From contig CADDYT010000144.1 of the NCBI GenBank assembly GCA_902810755.1, positions 1 through 16,432 on the forward strand: a stretch of 16,432 nt of DNA. Reading direction: 5' to 3'. The notes beneath the pieces were generated by a model. It was not told the DNA's origin. It ran no database searches and saw only the letters and a program-made list of their open reading frames with translations. Numbering within the stretch: position 1 is the first letter of the stretch; the number at the start of each line of letters is the position of its first letter. Shown here piece after piece: positions 1 to 6,179 of the stretch. This DNA comes from Chloroflexota bacterium. GTDB lineage: Bacteria; Chloroflexota; Ktedonobacteria; Ktedonobacterales; Ktedonobacteraceae. Made by a program: the position numbers and the translations under genes.

Positions 1-183
1 GACCAACCCCCAGGCCAGCCGCCCCAGACCAACCCCCAGGCCAGCCGTAAGGGCTGGCCCTACTATACGCGCCCTCAGCATGCCGCCGCCCTGAGCATCG
101 GCAGCGCCACTGGCGCTGCCACCGTATATAGTAGGGCCAGCCCTTGCGGCTGGCCTGCGCGGTGGGCTGGCCTGCGCGGTGGG
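1..183. repeat. REP/MITE-like palindromic repeat cluster
   Basis: Two 30-nt arms at 38-67 and 127-156 are inverted copies of each other with one mismatch. Each arm carries its own hairpin, an 8-bp stem of GGCCAGCC/GGCTGGCC around a 5-nt loop (39-59 and 135-155), and ends in CTACTATA or TATAGTAG facing inward. Between the arms is a perfect 9-bp hairpin, GGCAGCGCC-act-GGCGCTGCC, at 100-120. The flanks are short direct repeats: a 21-nt unit at 1-21 and 27-47, and a 17-nt unit twice in tandem at 148-181. The same hairpin type returns at 2331-2590, so this is a dispersed family. No coding sequence is seen in it. The left end may be cut by the window. Confidence 0.8.
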
Positions 184-187
184 TGAG

Positions 188-322
188 CTAATGAAAGCCC
201 ATCCATGCCCTTCTCCGCTCCCACTCAGAGCTATCAATACCATCACTGCTATCAACTCCCCACTTCCACGCCACCAGATCGAGAACAATCAATATCACAA
301 GCAAGAAGAGAATAGTCTCCAT
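188..322 (-). CDS. small single-span membrane protein, 44 aa
   Basis: This short ORF encodes a 44-residue protein starting METILFLLVILIVLDLVAWK. Residues 3-18 form one hydrophobic span. The rest is a polar tail containing WGVDSSDGIDSSEWERRR, probably facing the cytoplasm because the tail ends in arginines. A strong Shine-Dalgarno sequence (GGGAGG, 329-334) sits 6 nt before the ATG, which is the main evidence that it is translated. It follows the 69-residue gene on the same strand after a 79-nt gap and probably shares its promoter. The stop lies just outside the repeat cluster at 1-183. The layout of a short span followed by a Trp/Asp/Ser-rich tail resembles uncharacterised small proteins I associate with Ktedonobacteria, but no function is known to me. 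Confidence 0.72.
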   Translation of the reverse strand: METILFLLVILIVLDLVAWKWGVDSSDGIDSSEWERRRAWMGFH

Positions 323-401
323 AACGTACCTCCCATTGGATTGGCTGACTGACTGCTAAAGATTGATGTACAGGGTGGCATTCCGGGGTAGATTTCACGG
401 G

Positions 402-611
402 TCAGGCTGAGACATGACCGGGCGAGCCAAACTGCTCCAGCTTCCGACCCCGTTTCACGAGCGCGTAGCCGAGGCGCGCCGCCCGCTGCCTGAAGGATGC
501 GCGCGCTTTTTTCCCCGGCTTCACGGCTGCCGCCCGCCGTTCCTGTTCCGCTTCGCGCAACAACTCTGCCTGCTGATTGCGTACCAGAACTTCATAATCT
601 GCTGTGAACAT
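402..611 (-). CDS. small basic protein of unknown function, 69 aa
   Basis: The gene encodes a 69-residue protein, MFTADYEVLV at the start, rich in Arg, Lys, Glu and Ala, predicted largely helical with no membrane segment. Residues 1-30 look like an amphipathic helix and residues 30-60 are strongly basic (KPGKKARASFRQRAARLGY). AGGAG at 618-622 lies 6 nt before the ATG, a good ribosome binding site. A consensus promoter (TTGACA, 17 nt, TATAAT) reads into it from 770-742. It is the first gene of a probable leftward pair with the 44-residue membrane protein and is divergent from the CGNR regulator. The basic helix could bind nucleic acid or the membrane surface; I do not recognise the family. Confidence 0.68.
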   Translation of the reverse strand: MFTADYEVLVRNQQAELLREAEQERRAAAVKPGKKARASFRQRAARLGYALVKRGRKLEQFGSPGHVSA

Positions 612-697
612 CGCTTTCTCCTGTTTTCTTTACTACCCACTTCCTGCTTCCACAGGTTCGTGGCCCGTTGACAATTCAGCATCCCCTTCCTCATCCG

Positions 698-726
698 TTG
701 ACAGAACTGGTATAACCATCTAAAAT
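698..726 (+). promoter_or_regulatory. sigma-70 promoter of the CGNR regulator gene
   Basis: The -35 box TTGACA (698-703) matches consensus fully; after a 17-nt spacer comes TAAAAT (721-726). The predicted start of transcription is near 733, leaving a leader of about 93 nt before the ATG at 826. One TATAACC copy (711-717) sits in the spacer. CCGTTGACA also occurs 30 bp upstream (665-673), without a matching -10 box. Confidence 0.72.
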
Positions 727-764
727 ATATTTGATGGTTATATTATAACCTCCAGTTTATAACC
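707..764. promoter_or_regulatory. candidate shared operator, four TATAACC copies
   Basis: TATAACC occurs at 711-717, 744-750 and 758-764, and as its inverse GGTTATA at 736-742. The first and second in position form a 9-bp inverted repeat (712-720 and 733-741, ATAACCATC/GATGGTTAT) around the plus-strand -10 box. The last two lie in a 9-bp direct repeat, TTATAACCT, 14 bp apart over the minus-strand promoter. Together they cover both divergent promoters. The likely ligand is the adjacent CGNR protein, an inference from position. An extended copy, CTGGTATAACC (707-717), is found inverted at 8640-8650. Confidence 0.6.
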
Positions 765-770
765 TGTCAA
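742..770 (-). promoter_or_regulatory. consensus sigma-70 promoter of the leftward small-gene pair
   Basis: On the minus strand TTGACA (770-765) is followed after exactly 17 nt by TATAAT (747-742), a perfect match to the consensus. It drives the 69-residue gene and probably the 44-residue membrane protein. A TATAACC copy (744-750) overlaps the -10 box and another (758-764) fills the spacer. So strong a core promoter normally needs a repressor to be regulated. Confidence 0.75.
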
Positions 771-825
771 GAGTATTTTGCCAGTTATTGGAAGGTGTGA
801 TAAACTGACAGACAGGAGGATGTAT

Positions 826-1455
826 ATGGTTGCAAGCGAGATAGAACAGGGGCCGTCTTTTGATCTGTCCGCGAACTGGCTGTGCCTGGACTTTGTCAAT
901 ACCCTGGAGAATCGTCTAAAAGAAGATATTCAAGAGTATCTCAATAGCTATGCCGATCTTATCGCCTGGAGTCAGCAGGCAGGACTCCTGACGGAGGCTG
1001 GGGCGCAGCGGCTGCTGGCGGAGGCAAAAAGTAATCCTGAAGAGGCTGCGGCGGTGCTGTTGCGCGCCAGAGACCTGCGCGAGGTGTTGTATCGCCTTTT
1101 CCTGGCCATTGCAGAGGGAACACATCCGGTGGAAACCGACCTGGATGCCTTGAATGCTGCCCTGGCGCGGGTGATGGGCCACGCCCGCATTGTGCCGCAC
1201 GAGGGCGGCTTTATCTGGGACTGGGAAGCCGGTGCAGGCGAGCTTGAACGTCCCCTCTGGCCCATCATTCGCTCCGCCGCCGATCTGCTGACTGGCCCTG
1301 AATTGCATGACGTGCGTGTCTGTGCCGCCGAAGACTGCGGCTGGCTCTTTCTTGACATTAGCAAGAACCATACCCGGCGCTGGTGCAGCATGAAAAGCTG
1401 CGGCAATCGTGCCAAAGCGCGGCGCCACTATAACAAAGAGAAAACGCAGGCATAA
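826..1455 (+). CDS. CGNR zinc-finger transcriptional regulator (ABATE domain)
   Basis: This is a 209-residue regulator of the ABATE/CGNR family. The N-terminal ABATE domain (about residues 10-155) begins with the typical LCLDFVNTLENR segment, and the C-terminal zinc finger (about 163-204) has four cysteines, C166, C171, C187 and C192, in the pattern C-x4-C...WCSMKSCGNR followed by the basic AKARRHY. In this family the finger binds DNA and the N-terminal domain is thought to sense a ligand. The ORF is open back to a TTG at 778, but AGGAGG at 814-819 lies 6 nt before the ATG at 826, which I take as the start; the ATG at 820 touches the ribosome binding site. It is divergent from the small-gene pair and is followed 116 nt later by the channel gene, its plausible target. 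Autoregulation through the TATAACC sites is likely. Confidence 0.9.
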   Translation: MVASEIEQGPSFDLSANWLCLDFVNTLENRLKEDIQEYLNSYADLIAWSQQAGLLTEAGAQRLLAEAKSNPEEAAAVLLRARDLREVLYRLFLAIAEGTHPVETDLDALNAALARVMGHARIVPHEGGFIWDWEAGAGELERPLWPIIRSAADLLTGPELHDVRVCAAEDCGWLFLDISKNHTRRWCSMKSCGNRAKARRHYNKEKTQA

Positions 1456-1571
1456 GTATCTGCTCTCTGGTTGCCATACGTGCAAAAAGCAGAAAGATAA
1501 AAGCCGGGCGATTTTTTGCACATCGCCGAACCTATCCGTAACGGTAGGAGAAAGGATTCGACAGAGAGCAT

Positions 1572-2324
1572 ATGACGGCAGCCATGTGGAAACGCTACGC
1601 GGCGGAATGTATCGGCACTTTTTTTCTGGTAATGATGGGAACCGGCGTGCGAGCAATGGTTGGCGGCGATACACAGAACTTTGCCGCTATCCTGCTCGTT
1701 CACCTCACCTTTGGTTTGACCATCATCGTGATGACCAACACCCTTACTGATATCTCCGGGGCGCACCTGAACCCGAGCATCACCCTGGGCTTTGCGGTCG
1801 CGCGCATCTTCCCCTGGCGCTACGTGCTGCCCTACTGGCTGGCGCAGTTCCTCGGCGCGACGGCGGCCAGCGCGCTGCAATTGCTGCTCTTTCCCGGCCC
1901 GGCCATCCATGCCCATTTCGGCGCGACCATCCCGCACGTCGACATTAGTCAGGCCCTCAGCATCGAAGCCTTGCTCACCTTTTTCCTCATGTTTGCCAAC
2001 ATGGGCGTTGCTACCGATAAGCGCATCAGTTCAGCCATCGTCGGCTTCTCCATTGGCTTTGTCGTTCTCGCCGACGGCCTTTTCGGCAATTCGCTGACGG
2101 GGGGCAGCATGAATCCGGCGCGCAGCCTCGGCCCGGCCATCTTCGCAGGCGGCCCGGCTCTGGCGAGCCTGTGGATCTACTTTGTCGCCCCAATTGTTGG
2201 CTCGATCATCGCCGCCTTACTTTATCAGCTCATACGCGAGAGCAAAGATAACCTGCGTGGGGCGCCGGAAGCCCTCCTACCTCTCGCGCGCAGGGATATC
2301 ATGCGCAAACCGGCAGGCAAATAA
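1572..2324 (+). CDS. MIP-family channel (aquaporin / aquaglyceroporin type)
   Basis: This 250-residue integral membrane channel has the two pore motifs of the MIP family: GAHLNPSITLG (NPS at 67-69, replacing the usual NPA) and GGSMNPARSLGPA (NPA at 181-183). Six hydrophobic spans fit the normal fold and length. Aligning by hand to AqpZ and GlpF, the selectivity filter is F47, G169, G178 and R184: glycine replaces the AqpZ histidine, as in GlpF, and a second glycine is at the loop position, as in plant NIPs. This predicts a wide pore that could pass glycerol or uncharged metalloid acids rather than only water. The C-terminal tail (about 223-250) is polar. The ATG at 1572 has only a weak ribosome binding site (AGAGAG, 1562-1567); the ATG at 1584, giving MWKRYAAECIG, is possible. 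It follows the CGNR gene on the same strand, perhaps with its own weak promoter. Confidence 0.9.
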   Translation: MTAAMWKRYAAECIGTFFLVMMGTGVRAMVGGDTQNFAAILLVHLTFGLTIIVMTNTLTDISGAHLNPSITLGFAVARIFPWRYVLPYWLAQFLGATAASALQLLLFPGPAIHAHFGATIPHVDISQALSIEALLTFFLMFANMGVATDKRISSAIVGFSIGFVVLADGLFGNSLTGGSMNPARSLGPAIFAGGPALASLWIYFVAPIVGSIIAALLYQLIRESKDNLRGAPEALLPLARRDIMRKPAGK

Positions 2325-2330
2325 CCTCTT

Positions 2331-2590
2331 CGCAGGCCGACCCTCGCGGTCGGCCCCAGAGGCGTTCACTTCAGGCCGCCGCAGGCCAGCCGCCAGGGGT
2401 GGCCCTACGAGAGACGCGGCGGTCGTGTCGCCTGGGGAGCCATCGTCTAGAGGAGGGCCACCCCTGGCGGCTGGCCTGCCTGGCCTTCGCACGGCCTGAA
2501 GTGAACGCCTATGAGGGTCGGCCCTACTATATACGTCAGGCTTGTCTGGCGGCTCGCGTATAGTAGGGCCGACCCTCGCGGTCGGCCTGC
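2331..2590. repeat. nested inverted-repeat block between convergent genes
   Basis: This 260-bp block fills the gap between the channel and HD-protein stops. Its parts nest: a perfect 18-bp inverted pair (2360-2377 with 2493-2510) encloses a perfect 26-bp pair (2381-2406 with 2454-2479). Beside them lies a third pair with 17-bp arms (2515-2531 and 2559-2575) carrying the CTACTATA/TATAGTAG ends seen at 38-156. Hairpins GGCCGACC-ctcgc-GGTCGGCC stand at both outer edges (2335-2355 and 2567-2587). Transcribed from either side the block would fold strongly, so it could act as a bidirectional terminator, though there is no T tract. I see no gene in it; open frames here are translated repeat. Confidence 0.82.
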
Positions 2591-2608
2591 GGAGGGGGGC
2601 GAGAAGTG

Positions 2609-4072
2609 TTACACCAGTTCTTCCAGCAGGGGCAGCAGCACGTCGTCGCGGTGGGCGAGCAGAAGCTGGCGCAGGCGGTCGGCCACGATGACGCGGATGC
2701 GACGCTGGTGCAGTTCGTAGCGGGCGAGGTCATCAGGCTGCAAGCCGGTAGCCTGCACCCAGGTCATCAGCGAATCCATGCCGACGGGAGGATGCTCGAA
2801 GCTGACCCAGACATCCATCTCCCACTTTTCCGGGCGCGGGATGTCGAACAGCACCTCATAGTCGGCGACCTGCGTCTCCAGTGCGCGGCTCAGTTCTGCC
2901 GCCAGCGTCTGCTCGATGCGCCTGCGCCGCTGCGCATCCCAGAACAACGCTTCCAGCCGCTTGAAGAGCCGCCCGGCCAGGTGGCTGACCTCGATCACGC
3001 CTTTGTAAGGGCGGCGCAGTTCCAGATCGTTTGCCAGCGCCCGCACGCTGCCCGGCATGCCCTCCTGTGCCAGCAGCTCCAGCAGGGAAGCGTCATCCAG
3101 GCCCACCAGTTGCGCCGCCTGCAGCGTCCCGGCCTCCAGCGCCTCCTGCACCGCGCGCATCAACATCATCTGCATGGCGCGGCTGGTGTGATGCCAGTAG
3201 ATGTTATCATACATCTCCTGCCGCGCGTGAATCAGCGAATAGAGCGGGCTGATGCCCTTGTGCGTCACAACGATGCGCCTTTGCCCGTTGACGTTGGGGT
3301 GGACACGCAGCGCGCTTTGCAGCCGCGCCACGTCCACGCCGCCATATGGCACATTGCAGGCGCGAGCGTCACGCGGCAGGTAATCCAGCTTATCCACGTC
3401 CAGCGCGCCGCTCAGCAACGAGCTTAGCAGTTCATCATCTGCTTCGTCGGCAAGCCGCGCTTTGTTTCTGGGCGGATCGATGAAGTCGGCTACGCGCTCC
3501 GGCGAAAGGCGATAATCGCGCTCCAGAATAGCGGCGATCTCGCTATTTTCGATGATCGAACGCCCCACCTTTTCGTGCAGCACAATCGGGTAACCCAGTT
3601 CCTCAATGGTGTGCGAAAACGGGTAATGGCCGATGTCGTGCAGCAGGGCCGCGACGATGAGCGTTTGCACGCTGCTCGTCGCTATGCCCGTCAGGCCACC
3701 CTCTTCGCGCAAAAGCGCGCGCAGCGCGCGTACAGCGAGATGATAGGCCCCCAGACTGTGTTCATAGCGCGTATGCGTCGCCCCTGGCCAGATGCGATAG
3801 ACAAAGCCAAGCTGCTTGATCTTCTGCAGGCGCAGAAAAGGGGCCGTGCTGATCAGCTTCATCTCGCGCGGCCCAAGCGGGATCAAATCATACAGGCTGT
3901 CGCGCACCGTCGTCACGGGCCGCTCATCGGGCAACAGAGGCAGCCCACTGGCATCTGTCCAGTAGCCTTGCAGCGGCGGCTGCACCACGTCGCCCGCGCC
4001 TTGCTCTTTCTGCCTGTTCCCGCCCTGCCGCCGCGCGCGCGGCTGTTCGGGTTGCTCTTCTCGTATGCTCAT
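2609..4072 (-). CDS. HD-domain phosphohydrolase (COG1078-like)
   Basis: This 487-residue cytoplasmic protein belongs to the HD superfamily of metal-dependent phosphohydrolases, closest to the COG1078 group (YwfO-like). Visible metal-site motifs are HTRYEHSLGAYHLA (H105 as the first ligand), LLHDIGHYPFSH (H145-D146) and DVDKLDYLPRDA (D225 to D235). The first 50 residues are a charged, Arg/Gln/Glu-rich stretch not needed for the fold, followed by a typical start of the domain (DSLYDLIPLG). Some members hydrolyse dNTPs or related nucleotides; the substrate here cannot be read from sequence. The ATG has no clear ribosome binding site, so a later start is possible. It lies 37 nt downstream of the glycoside hydrolase on the same strand, and a weak promoter can be drawn between them. 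Its stop meets the repeat block that separates it from the convergent channel gene. Confidence 0.88.
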   Translation of the reverse strand: MSIREEQPEQPRARRQGGNRQKEQGAGDVVQPPLQGYWTDASGLPLLPDERPVTTVRDSLYDLIPLGPREMKLISTAPFLRLQKIKQLGFVYRIWPGATHTRYEHSLGAYHLAVRALRALLREEGGLTGIATSSVQTLIVAALLHDIGHYPFSHTIEELGYPIVLHEKVGRSIIENSEIAAILERDYRLSPERVADFIDPPRNKARLADEADDELLSSLLSGALDVDKLDYLPRDARACNVPYGGVDVARLQSALRVHPNVNGQRRIVVTHKGISPLYSLIHARQEMYDNIYWHHTSRAMQMMLMRAVQEALEAGTLQAAQLVGLDDASLLELLAQEGMPGSVRALANDLELRRPYKGVIEVSHLAGRLFKRLEALFWDAQRRRRIEQTLAAELSRALETQVADYEVLFDIPRPEKWEMDVWVSFEHPPVGMDSLMTWVQATGLQPDDLARYELHQRRIRVIVADRLRQLLLAHRDDVLLPLLEELV

Positions 4073-4092
4073 AGCCCGATTCTAGCAGAATC

Positions 4093-4120
4093 ATAGTACA
4101 TCTGTCCAGTTATTGCACAA
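4093..4120 (-). promoter_or_regulatory. possible promoter of the HD-protein gene
   Basis: On the minus strand TTGTGC (4120-4115), a 16-nt spacer and TACTAT (4098-4093) precede the HD-protein ATG at 4072. The -35 box overlaps the end of the glycoside hydrolase gene. A 6-bp hairpin GATTCT-agc-AGAATC (4078-4092) lies in the short leader. The match is only moderate, and read-through from upstream is an equally good explanation. Confidence 0.3.
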
Positions 4121-6077
4121 CTCGATAGACCTTCACCCCAAACGGCGGCAACTCAATCGCTCCCTGCGCCACTTCGCCCGTCAGCAGGTCGGCCAGCCCC
4201 TTTCCATCACGCACAGTGGGGGTACATGCAAGCGGATGCTCGGCCTCGCTGATGAACCAGACGAAGCGCGTGCCGTCGTCATGAATGAGCGAATCGACCA
4301 GCACGCGCGGGTCATCGACCGTGACCGGCAGTTCGACGTTTGCCCGTGCGGCCAGCGCGCTGTAAAGCCGGTATGTATCGTCGGGGTTGGCATTGGGACG
4401 CGAGGCGGCGAAGTATTCCAGCGGGTAGGTGCAGAGAACAATTCTGCCCTCGCCAACGGCGCGTTCCAGCAGAGCGGGATTGCCGTATTGATCGCTGGCG
4501 ATGACACGAGCCTCGCTCGGGATACAGGGGAGAAAGGCGCGCCCGTTCTCGTTGCCTGCGGCGACGAAGGAAAGCTGCTCCCCGGCGGCAATGGTGCCGA
4601 AATCGCTCTCGAAGGAAAATGTGATCTGACTCTCCTCAATGGAGTTGACGAGTCCGTACCTGAGCTGGTGTTCGATGCCGAAAAACTGGTTGAAGAACGA
4701 GTGCCAGAGGCCGCGATGGCCGCCGGTCGCGCCGGGGAAGTAGGAGAGATAGACGGTCGCGCCCTCTATCGCCCGCGCCTCCAACTCTTCCCATGTCGGG
4801 CCGGTCAACTGCTTCGTCGATGGCAGCAGGATCAGCCGCGCCTGCGGCGCTCCCGCCAGTTCGCGCACAAAGGCCGCGCCCATCCCTGCCTCGCGCGTCA
4901 CCACATAGGTTTGCAGGAGAATGTCGCGTATAGCCGATCGTTCGCCCTGTGAGGTAAAGGGATAATCGGTATCGAAATACGAGGGGATGATGACGGCGAC
5001 ATCAGCGGGCGCGCGCTGGCAGCGTGTAATATCGATTCTGTCCAGCACTCTCCCGAACTGCTGCAGCTCAAGCAGGGGCGCCTTTGGCGTACCTTGAGTG
5101 GTGGTGATGCCGAAATGCAGTTCAAACGGGTGATGGCGGTAGGGGTTCTGGTGGGTGAGATCAAAGTCGGTATTGTTCCAGGCGAGCCAGCCCACCGCGC
5201 CTGCCAGCAGAGAGGTATGCAGCACCTGCCGGTAGTAGTCGCCTGCGTGCGTATCGGAAGTGAAATCGCTGCTGACGCCGAATTCTTCCAGTACAACCGG
5301 CTTCCCCACGTGGGAAAGCTCGCAGTTGAAGGCGGCGCTGAGATGCTGGCGCGCAACATCGTTATTCGTGGGATAAGCATGGGGGCCGATAAAATCGACG
5401 GTGCGCGCGATCTCATGCAAACGAAAGCCGTTATCGCGCCCCGTCGCCTCGAGACCCCACGCTCCATCCCCGGTCGATACCGGCTGCGCGGCCCCGGCAG
5501 CTCGTATCGCCTGCACCAGCAACTGCGCCCAGCTGCGTCCCATCTCCGGTGTCGTCTGCCCCCCATAGATCGGCACCTCGTTGGAAAGCAGCCAGCCCGC
5601 GACAGCCGGATGATCTTTGAGTCGGCTGACCGTTTCTCTGATGTAAAACGCCTGCTGCGCCAGCATCCAGCCGTCTGAATAGAGGTTGCGACCGCCGCGC
5701 CATGCCACATCCCAGTTTTCGCCCGACATATGTCCGACAATAAACGTGGGAATCGTGGCAATGCCCACCTCCTGGCACACATCCAGAAATTGCGCGTAGC
5801 GAGCGACACAGGTCTCGTCAATCGTGTCGGGCGCGGGCATGAAATCTGGCCAGTAAAAAAATGAGCGCGTCACATTCAGACCATGTTCGCGCAGGACGCT
5901 CAACTCCTCGCGCCAGATATTGATATCCGGCGTTCTCCACATCAGCGGTCCGCCCGCCCGCGACCAGAAATTTGCCCCCAGCCATGTGCGCGGCCTCGTC
6001 TCAGAAGCAAGCTGCAAAAACGGTCTTTCGATCACCAGCATCTCCAATCCAGCATAGAAAAAGGACAGCCTTTTCAT
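4110..6077 (-). CDS. clan GH-A glycoside hydrolase (GH5/GH42-like), intracellular
   Basis: The protein (655 residues from the ATG at 6077) has a TIM-barrel glycosidase domain of clan GH-A over about residues 30-345. In numbering from the upstream GTG at 6083, the proposed acid/base is E169 in AGWLLSNEVP (end of strand 4) and the nucleophile E267 in VVLEEFGVSS (end of strand 7). A second domain (about 360-560, starting DVAVIIPSYFDTDYPF) resembles the glutaminase-like middle domain of GH42 beta-galactosidases, and a small beta domain (about 590-657) ends the chain. There is no signal peptide or membrane span, so it should act in the cytoplasm on imported or internal oligosaccharides; a beta-mannosidase or beta-galactosidase type activity is possible. 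The start is uncertain: GTG 6083, ATG 6077 and ATG 6041 all lack a well-spaced ribosome binding site. It follows the fusion glycosyltransferase on the same strand. Confidence 0.85.
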   Translation of the reverse strand: MKRLSFFYAGLEMLVIERPFLQLASETRPRTWLGANFWSRAGGPLMWRTPDINIWREELSVLREHGLNVTRSFFYWPDFMPAPDTIDETCVARYAQFLDVCQEVGIATIPTFIVGHMSGENWDVAWRGGRNLYSDGWMLAQQAFYIRETVSRLKDHPAVAGWLLSNEVPIYGGQTTPEMGRSWAQLLVQAIRAAGAAQPVSTGDGAWGLEATGRDNGFRLHEIARTVDFIGPHAYPTNNDVARQHLSAAFNCELSHVGKPVVLEEFGVSSDFTSDTHAGDYYRQVLHTSLLAGAVGWLAWNNTDFDLTHQNPYRHHPFELHFGITTTQGTPKAPLLELQQFGRVLDRIDITRCQRAPADVAVIIPSYFDTDYPFTSQGERSAIRDILLQTYVVTREAGMGAAFVRELAGAPQARLILLPSTKQLTGPTWEELEARAIEGATVYLSYFPGATGGHRGLWHSFFNQFFGIEHQLRYGLVNSIEESQITFSFESDFGTIAAGEQLSFVAAGNENGRAFLPCIPSEARVIASDQYGNPALLERAVGEGRIVLCTYPLEYFAASRPNANPDDTYRLYSALAARANVELPVTVDDPRVLVDSLIHDDGTRFVWFISEAEHPLACTPTVRDGKGLADLLTGEVAQGAIELPPFGVKVYRVVQ

Positions 6078-6179
6078 TGCCACTATACCACATCCAATCG
6101 AAGCGTGGCCCGAATGTGCTATACCGGGTGGAAATGAGTCTCAAGAGCAGAAATCCTTGCGCATCTCAACGTTTGACAT

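Noticed and set aside
1..47. Direct repeats of 21 nt as a possible CRISPR start
   Set aside because: Only two copies, spaced 5 nt apart, with palindromic repeat content continuing on the right; no spacer-length intervals.
916..1674. Long minus-strand frame opposite the CGNR gene
   Set aside because: Antisense shadow in high-GC DNA; no ribosome binding site and no recognisable protein, while the plus strand encodes a clear family.
2606..3427. Plus-strand 273-residue frame opposite the HD gene
   Set aside because: Gln/His/Arg-rich translation typical of an antisense shadow.
2609..4072. HD protein as a Cas3-type nuclease
   Set aside because: No helicase domain, no cas genes and no array; motifs match stand-alone HD phosphohydrolases.
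4113..4952. Plus-strand 279-residue frame opposite the glycosidase
   Set aside because: Overlies a conserved enzyme on the other strand, with no domain of its own.
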